Source: Kribbella italica
GTDB lineage: Bacteria > Actinomycetota > Actinomycetes > Propionibacteriales > Kribbellaceae
Length of the DNA: 64,000 nucleotides
NCBI RefSeq assembly: GCF_014205135.1
Contig: NZ_JACHMY010000001.1
Coordinates: forward strand, 2,294,001 to 2,358,000
Direction of reading: 5' to 3'
How positions within the stretch are numbered: position 1 is the first letter of the stretch; the number at the start of each line of letters is the position of its first letter. A program made the translations under genes and the position numbers. Under the pieces are notes generated by a model. The model saw only the letters and a program-made list of their open reading frames with translations, had not been told where the DNA came from and did no database searches. This document shows, piece after piece, positions 8,404 to 17,673 of this stretch.

Positions 8404-9629
8404 GCGCGGCGAAGGGGTTCGCGCCGTTCCCGGCGCAGCGCGGGCGCAGTACGCGCGGGCGTTCGTGGTGGGCGCGGGCGTGGGTGCAGGCGATGGAGGA
8501 CACGTCGCTCGACAACGGCCAGCTGAAGAAGGGCCGCCGCTTCGCGAACTCGGGGCAGGTGGGGACGATCACCGTCAGCCCCGGGCGGATCGCGGCACTC
8601 GTCGAGGCGCCCGAGGACCGGTACGAGTCGGCGGTGATGGTCGAGCAGCTGTCCGAGGACGAGTGGAGCCGGTTCCTCGATCAGGTGGGGTCGCGGGCCG
8701 GTCATATCGCGGCGTTGCTGGACGGGGACATGCCGCACGATCTGGTGAGCGCGGCCGAGGACGCGGGCGTGCAGTTGCTGCCGGGGATCGGGGATCTCGA
8801 CCCGTCGTGCACGTGCGACGCGTGGGAGTTGCCGTGCCAGCATGCGGCCGGGCTGTCGTACCAGGTGGCTTGGTTGCTGGACGACGATCCGTTCGTGCTG
8901 CTGCTCCTGCGGGGTCGCTCGCGTGAGGATCTCCTCGACGAGCTGCAAGGCCGAGCAACCACAGGCGCTACTCCGGCCCAGCCCGGTGCCGCCCCGGCCC
9001 AGCCAGTAGTTGCCGAAGTGCCCGGTGTGGAGGCCACTACGGTTTTCGGTGTCGAGGTAGGTCCGCTGCCGCCCGCTCCAGACCTGCCCGCCAAGGTGTT
9101 GATCGAGGACCTGCCGATCACCGCCACAACTCCTCTGGATTCGGTGCTGCTGCCGTTGCTCGTCCTCGACGCCGCCCGGCGGGCTCGCGGGTTGCTGAAC
9201 GCCTTGCTGGCAGGAGCTTCCGAGCCCTGGGTGCTGGACGAGTGGCAGGACTCGGTGCGTTTGGTCGCCGAGTATCCGGAGCTGCGCGAACGCCTGGCGG
9301 ACACCGAGCGGCTTGCGGTCGGCGTACAGGCTTGGGAGTACGGCGGGGCGCCTGGGCTCGACGTGCTCACCGGCACCTGGGCGCCTGAGGGCGGCGAGCT
9401 CGTGCGAGCGCGGACCGAGTTGCAGGCGGCAGCGGACGATCCTGTCGACCTGGAGATCTCGGGCAACTGGCTGAGCGCCCAGACGGTTCAACTGCGCCTC
9501 GACCGCGCGGGCCGCTGGCACCCGTACCAACTGGTCGGCGACGACTGGCAGCCGGCCGGACCGGCCGACCGGGACCCGGCGGCGGCGTTCGCGGTAAATC
9601 AGGCGACGGAAGGGGCGCACCAGCAGTAA
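8400..9629 (+). CDS. SWIM zinc-finger protein, partner of the SNF2 helicase
   Basis: A 409-residue protein starting at ATG 8400 (MSAAKGFAPFPAQRGRSTRG). The SWIM motif CxC-x5-CxH is clear: C137, C139, C145 and H147 in SCTCDAWELPCQHAAGLSY. SWIM fingers bind zinc and are thought to mediate contacts with DNA or proteins. The N-terminal WWARAWVQAME and the flanking residues match proteins found next to SNF2 helicases. The C-terminal half is Ala/Pro-rich and then forms a less recognisable domain. It is translated from the same operon as the helicase through overlapping starts and stops, so a shared complex is likely. Confidence 0.88.
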   Translation: MSAAKGFAPFPAQRGRSTRGRSWWARAWVQAMEDTSLDNGQLKKGRRFANSGQVGTITVSPGRIAALVEAPEDRYESAVMVEQLSEDEWSRFLDQVGSRAGHIAALLDGDMPHDLVSAAEDAGVQLLPGIGDLDPSCTCDAWELPCQHAAGLSYQVAWLLDDDPFVLLLLRGRSREDLLDELQGRATTGATPAQPGAAPAQPVVAEVPGVEATTVFGVEVGPLPPAPDLPAKVLIEDLPITATTPLDSVLLPLLVLDAARRARGLLNALLAGASEPWVLDEWQDSVRLVAEYPELRERLADTERLAVGVQAWEYGGAPGLDVLTGTWAPEGGELVRARTELQAAADDPVDLEISGNWLSAQTVQLRLDRAGRWHPYQLVGDDWQPAGPADRDPAAAFAVNQATEGAHQQ

Positions 9630-9668
9630 CGTGACGAGCCACGACCAGACGGAGAGGAGTTGAGGCGT

Positions 9669-9782
9669 ATGACCGCGACGCTGCGGTTCTGCGTGCCCAA
9701 CTCCTTCATGCCTAACTCCCTCTGGTCGAAAGGCTTTTCCGTTGTCCATCACCTGGACCACCCGCGCCGAAACCGGCGCTGA
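9669..9782 (+). CDS. Small ORF with strong ribosome site, overlapping the GNAT start
   Basis: ATG 9669 follows a strong GGAGAGGAG sequence and opens 37 codons (MTATLRFCVPNSFMPNSLWS...), ending at TGA 9780-9782 inside the next gene in another frame. The acetyltransferase itself starts at a weak TTG (9742) within this ORF. It may be a leader peptide that delivers ribosomes to the TTG, or the region may once have been one frame. No family is recognised. Confidence 0.3.
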   Translation: MTATLRFCVPNSFMPNSLWSKGFSVVHHLDHPRRNRR

Positions 9783-10242
9783 CCTCGCGGCGATCGACGC
9801 CGTCAACTTCCACGCGTTCGGGCGTCGCTACGAGCCTGACATCGTCATCCGGCTGCGCGCTTCCACGGCGTGGCTCCCCGCGCTCTCGTACGTCGCGACG
9901 CGGGACGACGAGGTCGTTGCCCACGCCTTGCTGAGTCGTTGCCACATCGACGAATCCCCGGCGCTCGTGCTCGGCCCGGTCGCCGTGCTCCCGGCGTACC
10001 AGCGCACCGGTGCGGGCAGCGCGACGATTCGTGCCGCTCTGGACGCTGCCCGGGACGCAGGTGAGCACGCGGTCGTTCTCCTGGGGCATCCCGAGTACTA
10101 CCCGCGCTTCGGTTTCCGTCCGGCGACCGAGTTCGGCATTCACGGCGAGCACGACGGCCCCGCCCAAATGGCCCTCGGGCTTGATCCCGGCCGGCCACTC
10201 CCCCGTGGGACGATCCACTACCCGTCCGGCTGGGACGCCTGA
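9742..10242 (+). CDS. GNAT N-acetyltransferase (YhbS-like)
   Basis: A 166-residue single GNAT domain. The acetyl-CoA loop lies in LGPVAVLPAYQRTGAGSATI, near residues 75-95, followed by the typical VVLLGHPEYYPRFGF segment of the YhbS group. The start is TTG 9742, read as MSITWTTRAETGADLAAID; no better start fits the fold. The acyl acceptor is unknown. A strong hairpin follows the stop, so the gene probably ends its own transcript. Confidence 0.85.
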   Translation: MSITWTTRAETGADLAAIDAVNFHAFGRRYEPDIVIRLRASTAWLPALSYVATRDDEVVAHALLSRCHIDESPALVLGPVAVLPAYQRTGAGSATIRAALDAARDAGEHAVVLLGHPEYYPRFGFRPATEFGIHGEHDGPAQMALGLDPGRPLPRGTIHYPSGWDA

Positions 10243-10248
10243 TCCGTG

Positions 10249-10282
10249 GTCGCGCCTGTTCCCCTCCGGGACCAGGCGCGAC
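10249..10282 (+). terminator. Hairpin terminator after the GNAT gene
   Basis: GTCGCGCCTG at 10249-10258 and CAGGCGCGAC at 10273-10282 form a perfect 10-bp stem with a 14-base loop, seven bases after the stop. There is no clear U tract, as is common in actinobacterial terminators. Confidence 0.6.
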
Positions 10283-10365
10283 AGCGCAGGAAATCCTTCA
10301 CCCGGCGGCGGCACCGAATCGGTAAAAGGTTGCCGCAAACTCGCCGAACCCCTTGCGCGCCTGCC

Positions 10366-10375
10366 TTGTATACAT
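10366..10375. promoter_or_regulatory. Candidate GntR/FCD operator ahead of the peptide-uptake operon
   Basis: TTGTATACAT at 10366-10375 contains the perfect palindrome TGTATACA and fits the GT-N-AC form of FadR/FCD-type GntR operators. It lies 40 bases before the start of the solute-binding protein gene. The only GntR gene nearby (17670-18335) sits at the far end of the same operon. Control of the operon by that protein is inferred. Confidence 0.5.
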
Positions 10376-10414
10376 GAAACAGTCAACGGAACCGCTCATC
10401 CCCTGGAGGACGAA

Positions 10415-12088
10415 ATGTTCCGTCGAACTCCGTCGCCACTGAACCGTTCCAGCTGGCGGAGAACCGCTCCCCCGGCCGCGCTGCTCGCGCTGGTCCTCGC
10501 GGCCACCGCCTGCTCACCGGTCGAGTCGAACGACGAGCAGACCGGCGGTGACCAGACCAGCTCGACCCAGGACGTCTTCGGCGACGCCGCGGACGCCGCC
10601 CAGGTCAAGCCCGGCGGAACGCTCACGGTCGCGCTCTCCGCCGATCCCGACAAGCTCGACCCGACGCTGTCGCGCAGCCTGTACTCGCGCTACGTCTTCC
10701 ACACCATGTGCGAGAAGCTGTACGACCTCGGCCCGGATGCCAAGATCGTGCCGCAGCTGGCGACCGCGCTGCCGACCGTCGCGGCCGACGGGCTGAGCCT
10801 GACCATCCCGCTGCGCGAGGGCGTGAAGTTCGCCGACGGCGGAACGCTGGACTCAGCGGCCGTGAAGGGCTCGATCGAGCGCGGTCTGACGCTGGCCGGT
10901 TCCGGCCGCAAGAGCGAGCTCGGCCCGATCAGCGGCGTCGAGACGCCGGACCCGAAGACCGTCGTGATCAAGCTGTCGAAGCCTTTCGCGCCGCTGACCG
11001 CCGCGCTGGCCGACCGGGCCGGGATGGTGCTGAGCCCGGCCGCGGTCTCCAAGCTGGGCGCGAACTTCTCCACCGCGCCGACCTGCGTCGGCCCGTTCAA
11101 GTTCTCCAGCCGGGTCGCGCAGAACTCGATCAAGGTGGTCAAGGACCCGCTGTACTACGACGCGGCCAAGGTGCACCTGGACGCGATCGAGTACCGGATC
11201 ATCACCGACTCCAGCATCCGCTCGGCGAACCTGCGCTCCGGTGACGCCCAGATCGCCGACTCACTGTCCACGCAGGACGCGCCCGAGCTGCAGAAGGACG
11301 ACAGCATGTCGGTCCTGCAGTCGCAGTCGCTGGGCTACCAGGGCCTGACCATCAACGTCGGCAACGCCGAGGGCATCGGCAACCCGGTCAAGCAGCTTGA
11401 CACGCCGATCGCCAAGGACCCACGGGTCCGGCAGGCGCTGGAGGCGTCGATCGACCGCGAGTCGCTGGTGAAGACGATCTTCAACGGGCTGAACACCGTC
11501 GCCTGCTCGCCGATCTCGCCGAAGAGCGAGTTCACCAGCGAGGCGGCGCAGGCCTGCCCGGCGCACGACCCGGCCAAGGCGAAGGAGCTGCTCGGCCAGG
11601 CCGGCGTCACCACGCCGTACAAGGTGGAGATGATCACCTCGAACAACCCGGACTCGTTGCGGCTGGCCCAGGCGCTGCAGGCGATGGTCAAGGAGGGTGG
11701 TTTCGAGCTGGTGATCAAGCCGGTCGAGTACGCGTCGCTGCTGGACCAGCAGGACCGTGGAGACTTCGAGCTGCTGCAGCTCGGCTGGTCGGGCCGGGTC
11801 GACCCGGACGCCAACATCTTCAACTTCGTCGGCACCGGCGGCAGCCAGAACGTTGCCGGCTACAACAGTCCGGACGTGGACAAGCTGCTCACCGACGCCC
11901 GGCAGGCCAAGGACCAGGCCGAGCGGATCAAGCTGTACGGCGACGTCGTGACCAAGCTCCAGCAGGACGACCCGCTGATCTACATGTACCGCCAGCGCAA
12001 CCTGACCGGCGTCAGCAAGAAGGTGCTCGGCGTCCAGACCTACCCGGACGGGGTGATCCGGACCGCCTTCGCCGGCTTCGCGAAGTAG
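10415..12088 (+). CDS. Family 5 solute-binding lipoprotein (dipeptide/oligopeptide ABC importer)
   Basis: A 557-residue secreted lipoprotein. ATG 10415 is preceded by GGAGGA. The signal peptide has Arg residues, a hydrophobic core and the lipobox LAATAC, giving a lipidated Cys33. The mature part shows SBP_bac_5 features: GGTLTVALSADPDKLDPTLS, LREGVKFADGG, and the dipeptide/oligopeptide-binding fold to the C-terminus. It should capture peptides at the outer face and hand them to the permeases encoded downstream. First gene of a six-gene operon ending in a gamma-glutamyltransferase, which suggests gamma-glutamyl peptides or glutathione as ligands. That is inference. Confidence 0.92.
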   Translation: MFRRTPSPLNRSSWRRTAPPAALLALVLAATACSPVESNDEQTGGDQTSSTQDVFGDAADAAQVKPGGTLTVALSADPDKLDPTLSRSLYSRYVFHTMCEKLYDLGPDAKIVPQLATALPTVAADGLSLTIPLREGVKFADGGTLDSAAVKGSIERGLTLAGSGRKSELGPISGVETPDPKTVVIKLSKPFAPLTAALADRAGMVLSPAAVSKLGANFSTAPTCVGPFKFSSRVAQNSIKVVKDPLYYDAAKVHLDAIEYRIITDSSIRSANLRSGDAQIADSLSTQDAPELQKDDSMSVLQSQSLGYQGLTINVGNAEGIGNPVKQLDTPIAKDPRVRQALEASIDRESLVKTIFNGLNTVACSPISPKSEFTSEAAQACPAHDPAKAKELLGQAGVTTPYKVEMITSNNPDSLRLAQALQAMVKEGGFELVIKPVEYASLLDQQDRGDFELLQLGWSGRVDPDANIFNFVGTGGSQNVAGYNSPDVDKLLTDARQAKDQAERIKLYGDVVTKLQQDDPLIYMYRQRNLTGVSKKVLGVQTYPDGVIRTAFAGFAK

Positions 12089-12097
12089 GCGGGGGCG

Positions 12098-13051
12098 ATG
12101 CGTCGCTACCTGCTCGGCCGGCTCTGGCAGTCGGCGGTGACGTTGCTGCTGGCAACAATTGTGGTGTTCCTCGGGGTCCGGGCGCTGCCCGGCGACCCGG
12201 CGCTGGCGCTGGCCGGGGAGGACCGCGATCCGGAGTCGCTGCGCGCGATCCGCGAGCAGTACGGCCTCGACGACTCGCTGCTGGTGCAGTTCTGGCAGTT
12301 CGTCAGTCACGCCGTACGAGGTGATCTCGGGACGTCGATCAGGACGGGCGAGAGCGTGACCGGGATGCTGAAGAGCGCTCTCCCGGTGACGCTCGAGCTG
12401 TCGTTCCTGGCGATCCTGATCGCCGGCGTGATCGGCATCGGCGCGGGCGTGGTCGCCGCCGTACAGCGCGGCCGCCCGGCCGAGTGGGCCGCGAACGCGC
12501 TCGCCCTGCTCGGTCTGTCGGTGCCGAACTTCTGGCTCGGCCTGATGGCGATCCTCTACCTGTCGGTGGCGATGGGACTGTTCCCGGCGTCGGGCTTCGT
12601 GCCCTTCTTCAGCGACCCGGTCGCCAACCTGCATCACCTGGTGCTGCCCGCCTTCATTCTCGGCACCGGGCTGGCGGCCGTGATCATGCGGCAGACGCGG
12701 TCGTCGATGCTCGACGCTCTCTCGGCCGACTACATCCGGACCGCCGAGGCCAAGGGCCTGAAGCCCAGCGCGGTGATCGGCCGGCACGCGCTGCGCAACA
12801 GCCTGATCGTGGTCGTCACGATCGTCGGGCTGCAGCTCGGCGCGCTGATCTCCGGCGCGGTCGTGACCGAGCGGATCTTCGCGCTGCCCGGTTTCGGCAA
12901 GCTGACCGTCGACTCGGTCTTCCAGCGCGACTACCCGGTGATCCAGGCCGTCGTGCTGGTCACCGCCACGGCGTACATCGTGATCAACCTGCTGGTCGAC
13001 CTGCTCTACTCGGTGATCGATCCGCGGATCCGTGTGAGGGGTGAAGCGTGA
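12098..13051 (+). CDS. Peptide ABC importer permease, DppB type
   Basis: A 317-residue membrane protein with about six helices. It starts MRRYLLGRLWQSAVTLLLAT, the classic DppB/OppB N-terminus, and keeps the LPGDPALALAG region and the EAA-type cytoplasmic loop (AEAKGLKPSAVIGRHALRNSL, near 210-230) that contacts the ATPase. It begins nine bases after the binding-protein stop, with a G-rich ribosome site. Its stop overlaps the next start by one base (TGATG). It forms the import channel together with the DppC-type subunit. Confidence 0.93.
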   Translation: MRRYLLGRLWQSAVTLLLATIVVFLGVRALPGDPALALAGEDRDPESLRAIREQYGLDDSLLVQFWQFVSHAVRGDLGTSIRTGESVTGMLKSALPVTLELSFLAILIAGVIGIGAGVVAAVQRGRPAEWAANALALLGLSVPNFWLGLMAILYLSVAMGLFPASGFVPFFSDPVANLHHLVLPAFILGTGLAAVIMRQTRSSMLDALSADYIRTAEAKGLKPSAVIGRHALRNSLIVVVTIVGLQLGALISGAVVTERIFALPGFGKLTVDSVFQRDYPVIQAVVLVTATAYIVINLLVDLLYSVIDPRIRVRGEA

Positions 13052-13935
13052 TGGCCGTCGCCGATGTGACAGTGACGGCCGGTACGCCGTTGTCGTCGCG
13101 CCGCCGCAAAGTGGTCAAGCGGATGCTGCGCAACCCGCTGGCGATCGCCGGTCTGGTCGTCCTGGTCATCGCGGTCGTCGTCGCGGTGTTCGCCCCATGG
13201 CTCGCGCCGCACGAACCAACCGACACCCACCTCGACGAGGTCTTCGGCCCACCCGGTACGCCGGGCTACCTGCTCGGCACCGACGACCTCGGCCGTGACG
13301 TGCTGGCCAGGATCATGTTCGGGCTGCGGGCGTCGCTGCACGTCGGGCTGCTGGCGGTCGCGACGTCGCTGGTGATCGGCGTACCACTCGGGTTGATGGC
13401 CGGGTACTTCCGGACCGTCGACGCGCTGATCTCGCGGTTCACCGATCTCGTGCTGGCCTTCCCGTTCCTGATCCTGGCGGTCGGCCTGGCCGCGATCCGC
13501 GGTGCGAGTCTCGGCAACGCGGCGATCGCGATCGGGATCGCGCAGATCCCCGGCGTGATCCGGATCGTCCGGTCGGAGACGCTGCGGCTGAAGTCGCTCG
13601 ACTTCGTCGCGGCCGCGATCGTCGAGGGTGCGGGCGATCTGTGGGTGCTCGGGCGGCACATCCTGCCGAACGCCGCGTCGGTGGTGATCGTGCAGGCCAC
13701 CGTCGCGATCCCGGCCGCGATCCTCGGCGAGGCGGTGCTGTCGTTCCTCGGGCTCGGCATCCAGCCGCCCGCGCCGAGCCTCGGCACGATGCTGTCTGAC
13801 GCGCAGCAGTTCGCGACCCGGGCGCCGTGGGCGGCGGTGATGCCGGGGCTGGCGATCATGTTGCTGGTGCTCGCGTTCAACATCGTCGGCGACAGCCTGC
13901 GCGACGCCCTCGACCCGAAAGCGAGCCGCCGATGA
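13051..13935 (+). CDS. Peptide ABC importer permease, DppC type
   Basis: A 294-residue membrane protein. It has the N-terminal KRMLRNPLAIAGLVVLVIAV segment, the LLGTDDLGRDVLARIMFG motif and the EAA loop (ETLRLKSLDFVAAAIVEGAG) that identify the second permease of Dpp/Opp importers. The start is ATG 13051, overlapping the previous stop; GTG 13048 is an alternative. The stop overlaps the next gene by four bases (ATGA). It pairs with the DppB-type subunit. Confidence 0.93.
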   Translation: MAVADVTVTAGTPLSSRRRKVVKRMLRNPLAIAGLVVLVIAVVVAVFAPWLAPHEPTDTHLDEVFGPPGTPGYLLGTDDLGRDVLARIMFGLRASLHVGLLAVATSLVIGVPLGLMAGYFRTVDALISRFTDLVLAFPFLILAVGLAAIRGASLGNAAIAIGIAQIPGVIRIVRSETLRLKSLDFVAAAIVEGAGDLWVLGRHILPNAASVVIVQATVAIPAAILGEAVLSFLGLGIQPPAPSLGTMLSDAQQFATRAPWAAVMPGLAIMLLVLAFNIVGDSLRDALDPKASRR

Positions 13936-14915
13936 ACGGCCCTGTGCTGAAAGTGCACAACCTGTCGGTCAGCTTCCGTACTGAGGACGGACGAATCTCA
14001 GCCGTCGACAAAGTCGACTTCGAGGTTGCCGACGGCGAAGTTCTCGCGGTGGTCGGTGAGTCCGGTTGCGGCAAGAGCGTCACTGCGATGAGCCTGGCCG
14101 GTCTCCTCCCCCGCTCGGCGACCGTCGACGGCTCGGTCCAGCTCGACGGCGTCGAGCTGATCGGCGCCGACAAGCGCACCCTGCGGTCGATCCGCGGCCG
14201 CGAGATCGCGTACATCTTCCAGGAGCCGATGACCTCGCTGAACCCGGTCTTCACCGTCGGCCGGCAGATCGGCGAAGTGCTCGGCGTCCACAACGGGCTG
14301 TCCCGGTCGGCCGCCCGCAAGCGCGCCGTCGAGCTGCTCAAGCTGGTCGGCATCCCGTCGGCCGACCGCCGCGTCGACGACTACCCGCACCAGCTGTCCG
14401 GCGGCATGCGGCAGCGCGTGATGATCGCGATGGCCGTCGCCTGCGACCCGAAGGTGCTGATCGCCGACGAGCCGACCACCGCGCTCGACGTCACCATCCA
14501 GGCCGGCATCCTCGACGTACTGCGTGGTCTGCGCGAGCGGCTCGGCACCAGCATCGTGCTGATCACGCACGACCTCGGTGTCGTCGCGGACCTCGCCGAC
14601 CGGGTCGCCGTCATGTACGCCGGCCGCGTGGTCGAGACCGCCGAGGTTCACGACCTGTTCGCCCACCCCACTCACCCCTACACCGCCGGGCTGCTCGGAG
14701 CATCGCCGTCGGCCGGACGCCACGCGGGCAGCGACCGCCTCAACGAGATCCCCGGCCTGGTGCCGGTCCTCGCTGAGCAGCCCGACGCGTGCACGTTCGC
14801 CGACCGCTGCCCCCGAGCACTCGACACCTGCACGACGGAGCAGCCGCTCCTGACCGCAGGTGCTCACCAGGTGGCGTGCTGGAACCCGGTCCGTGAGCCG
14901 GTGGAGGCCCGATGA
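13932..14915 (+). CDS. Peptide ABC importer ATPase, DppD type
   Basis: A 327-residue ATPase with Walker A GESGCGKS (near 41-48), Q-loop [11 protein letters not shown], signature LSGGMRQR, Walker [13 protein letters not shown] and switch His in [11 protein letters not shown]. The Cys-rich C-terminal tail [14 protein letters not shown] is the oligopeptide-transporter extension (oligo_HPY), which often carries an iron-sulfur site. It starts by ATGA overlap with the permease gene and ends by ATGA overlap with the second ATPase, so the subunits are made together. Confidence 0.93.
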   Translation: MNGPVLKVHNLSVSFRTEDGRISAVDKVDFEVADGEVLAVVGESGCGKSVTAMSLAGLLPRSATVDGSVQLDGVELIGADKRTLRSIRGREIAYIFQEPMTSLNPVFTVGRQIGEVLGVHNGLSRSAARKRAVELLKLVGIPSADRRVDDYPHQLSGGMRQRVMIAMAVACDPKVLIADEPTTALDVTIQAGILDVLRGLRERLGTSIVLITHDLGVVADLADRVAVMYAGRVVETAEVHDLFAHPTHPYTAGLLGASPSAGRHAGSDRLNEIPGLVPVLAEQPDACTFADRCPRALDTCTTEQPLLTAGAHQVACWNPVREPVEAR

Positions 14916-15904
14916 ACGCACTCGAGATCGAAGACCTGGTCATGCACTTCGGCCCGGTCAGAGCCGTCGACGGGGTCTCACTGCAGATCCGCAAGGGCAC
15001 AGTGGTCGCCCTGGTCGGCGAGAGCGGCTCCGGCAAGTCCACGGTCGGCCGCTGCATCGTCCGGCTGCTGGAACCAACCGGTGGGACAGTCCGCCTCGCT
15101 GACGCCGACATCACTCACCTCAACCGCCGCCAGCTCCGCAAGCACCGCCGGGACGTGTCCATCGTGTTCCAGGACCCGGCCGGCTCGCTGGACCCGCGGC
15201 TGTCGGTCGGCGACATCGTCAGCGAACCACTCCGGCTCATGCGGCAGCGTGACACCGCCGGACCGGTTGCCGACTCGCTCCGCCGGGTCGGACTCCGGCC
15301 GGAGGTCGCACACCGTTCACCGCACGAGCTGTCCGGCGGTCAGCGCCAGCGGGTGAGCATTGCTCGCGCCCTGATCTCCAAGCCGAGTCTGCTGGTCGCC
15401 GACGAGCCCACCAGCGCACTGGACGTCTCCGTGCAGGCGTCGGTGCTCAACCTTCTGGCGGACCTGCAGCGGGACCTGGGGTTCGCCTGCCTGTTCATCA
15501 CCCACGACCTGTCCGCTGTCGAGTACCTGGCCGACGAGGTCGCAGTGATGTACCTGGGTCAGCTGGTCGAGCAGGGCCCGCGGGAGCGCATCTTCGGCGT
15601 ACCGGCTCATCCGTACACGCAGGCGTTGCTGTCGGCCGCTCCGGTGCCCGACCCGACGACCCAGCGGGCCAGAGTGCCCGTACTGCTCGGCGACGACCTG
15701 CCCTCACCGATCGACCCGCCCGACGGCTGCCGGTTCCACACCCGGTGCCCGGTGGCAGTGGACAGATGCCGGACAGTCGTCCCGGAGTCCCGGGTGATCG
15801 GCGAGGGTGGACACCGGGTCGCGTGCCACCTGGTGAACGACGACGGCACCGGCCCGGACGTACGACGTACGCAGGACACCACCGACACAGGAGCTGCCCG
15901 ATGA
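14912..15904 (+). CDS. Peptide ABC importer ATPase, DppF type
   Basis: A 330-residue second ATPase of the importer. It has Walker A GESGSGKS, Q-loop FQDPAGSLDPRLSV, signature LSGGQRQR, Walker B LLVADEPTSALD and switch His in FITHDLSAVEYLAD. The C-terminal tail PDGCRFHTRCPVAVDRC matches the oligopeptide-transporter extension. With the DppD-type protein it gives two canonical ATP sites. It overlaps the genes on both sides by ATGA, so uptake and the following transpeptidase are tightly linked. Confidence 0.93.
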   Translation: MNALEIEDLVMHFGPVRAVDGVSLQIRKGTVVALVGESGSGKSTVGRCIVRLLEPTGGTVRLADADITHLNRRQLRKHRRDVSIVFQDPAGSLDPRLSVGDIVSEPLRLMRQRDTAGPVADSLRRVGLRPEVAHRSPHELSGGQRQRVSIARALISKPSLLVADEPTSALDVSVQASVLNLLADLQRDLGFACLFITHDLSAVEYLADEVAVMYLGQLVEQGPRERIFGVPAHPYTQALLSAAPVPDPTTQRARVPVLLGDDLPSPIDPPDGCRFHTRCPVAVDRCRTVVPESRVIGEGGHRVACHLVNDDGTGPDVRRTQDTTDTGAAR

Positions 15905-17673
15905 CCTTCACCACCCGGCCCACGCTGCGCGGCACGTTCGGGATGGTCTCGTCCACGCACTGGCTGGCGTCCCAGTCGGCGATGCGGATCCTGGAGCTCG
16001 GCGGCAACGCGTTCGACGCGGCCGCCTGCGCCGGGTTCGTGCTGCACGTGGTCGAGCCGCACCTCAACGGCCCGGGTGGCGAGGTGCCGGCGATCGTCGC
16101 GACCGCTGGTGACCCGACGCCGCGAGTGCTCGCCGGTCAGGGCGTGGCACCGGCCGGCGCGACCATCGACCACTACAAGTCACTGGGCCTCGATCTGGTC
16201 CCCGGGTCAGGTCCCCTCGCGGCGACAGTCCCTGGTGCCGTCGACGCCTGGCTCCTGCTGCTCAGAGACCACGGCACGCTGCCGCTGCGCACTGTGCTCG
16301 AGCCTGCGATCGACTACGCCCGTAACGGGCACCCGGTCGTCGCACGCGTCGGTGACACTGTTGAGACCGTGCGGCAGCTGTTCACCGAGCACTGGCCGAC
16401 CTCGGCCGCTGTCTGGCTGCCCAACGGCCGCCCGCCCGCGCCGAAAGAGCTGATCAAGAACACCGCGTACGCCGACACGCTGGAGCGGCTGGTCGTCAGC
16501 GGTGAGTCAGCCGGCTCAGACCTGGTCGCGCAGATCGAGGCCGCTCGGCTGGCCTGGCGTGAGGGCTTCGTGGCCGAGGCCGTCGACGCCTTCTCGAAGC
16601 TGCCGCACCGGGACTCCAGCGGCGAGGACCACGCCGGACTGATCACCGGCGCCGACATGGCTGCCTTCACTGCGACGTGGGAGGACGCGGCGACGCTGGA
16701 CTGGCACGGGCACACCGTTGCCAAGACGGGCCCGTGGGGCCAGGGCCCTGCGCTGCTGCAGTCGCTCGCCGTACTGGCTGAGCTTGGTGACCCTGGTGAC
16801 CTCGACCTGACCAGTGCGGACGCCGTCCACACGACCGTCGAGGTCATGAAGCTGTCGTACGCCGACCGCGAGGCCTGGTACGGCGACGGCGCCGACGTAC
16901 CGCTGAAGACGCTGCTCTCCCCCGCGTACTCCGCTGCACGGGCCGCACTGGTTGGTCCGGACGCCTCGCTGGAGCTGCGGCCCGGTCAGCCCGACGGACG
17001 GAAGCCGCGGCTGCCTTCGGTGACGACCAGCGGTGCGGCTGTCGACGCGACGGTTGGTGAGCCGACCGTCGCCCCTGACGGCGGGACACGCGGCGACACC
17101 TGCCACGTCGACGTGGCGGACCGGTGGGGCAACGTCATCTCCGCCACGCCGAGTGGCGGCTGGCTGCAGTCGTCGCCGGTGATCCCGTCGCTCGGGTTCC
17201 CACTGGGCAGCCGGGCGCAGATGTTCTGGCTGGAGGAGGGGCTGGCGTCGTCGCTGGCTCCGGGCAAGCGGCCGCGCACCACGCTGACACCGACGCTCGT
17301 GCTGCGCGACGGCGTACCGGTGCTGGCTTGTGGGTCGCCCGGTGGTGACCAGCAGGACCAGTGGCAGTTGCTGTTCCTGCTGCGGACGCTGGCCGGCGGG
17401 CAGGACCTGCAGGAGGCCATCGACGCACCGGCCTGGCACACCACCGGCTTCCCCTCGTCGTTCTACCCGCGGGCCAGCGAGCCCGGCGGGCTGGTGATCG
17501 AGTCCCGCTTGGGCACGGCAGTCCGCGACGAGCTGGTACGCCGTGGGCACGTCATCACCGAGTCGGACGCGTGGAGCCTTGGGCGGCTGTGCGCGGTCGG
17601 CCGTGAGCCTGGTGGCGTCCTGTCGGCCGGTGCGAACCCCCGCGGCATGCAGGGGTACGCCGTGGGTCGCTAG
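15901..17673 (+). CDS. Gamma-glutamyltransferase family Ntn hydrolase
   Basis: A 590-residue protein of the gamma-glutamyltranspeptidase family, which cleaves gamma-glutamyl amides such as glutathione and self-processes at a Thr. The N-terminus MVSSTHWLASQSAMRILELGGNAFDAA is typical. The likely nucleophile is Thr400 in RGDTCHVDV, where classical enzymes have a TTH motif; a Cys follows the Thr here. The usual SPGGSRI motif is SPGGDQQDQ, so substrate choice may differ. There is no signal peptide, so it probably acts in the cytoplasm on imported compounds. Last gene of the importer operon; its stop shares CTAG with the convergent GntR gene. Confidence 0.88.
   Translation: MTFTTRPTLRGTFGMVSSTHWLASQSAMRILELGGNAFDAAACAGFVLHVVEPHLNGPGGEVPAIVATAGDPTPRVLAGQGVAPAGATIDHYKSLGLDLVPGSGPLAATVPGAVDAWLLLLRDHGTLPLRTVLEPAIDYARNGHPVVARVGDTVETVRQLFTEHWPTSAAVWLPNGRPPAPKELIKNTAYADTLERLVVSGESAGSDLVAQIEAARLAWREGFVAEAVDAFSKLPHRDSSGEDHAGLITGADMAAFTATWEDAATLDWHGHTVAKTGPWGQGPALLQSLAVLAELGDPGDLDLTSADAVHTTVEVMKLSYADREAWYGDGADVPLKTLLSPAYSAARAALVGPDASLELRPGQPDGRKPRLPSVTTSGAAVDATVGEPTVAPDGGTRGDTCHVDVADRWGNVISATPSGGWLQSSPVIPSLGFPLGSRAQMFWLEEGLASSLAPGKRPRTTLTPTLVLRDGVPVLACGSPGGDQQDQWQLLFLLRTLAGGQDLQEAIDAPAWHTTGFPSSFYPRASEPGGLVIESRLGTAVRDELVRRGHVITESDAWSLGRLCAVGREPGGVLSAGANPRGMQGYAVGR

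Noticed and set aside
5663-8572. Large minus-strand frame opposite the SNF2 helicase
   Set aside because: No recognisable domain; the plus strand carries all helicase motifs.
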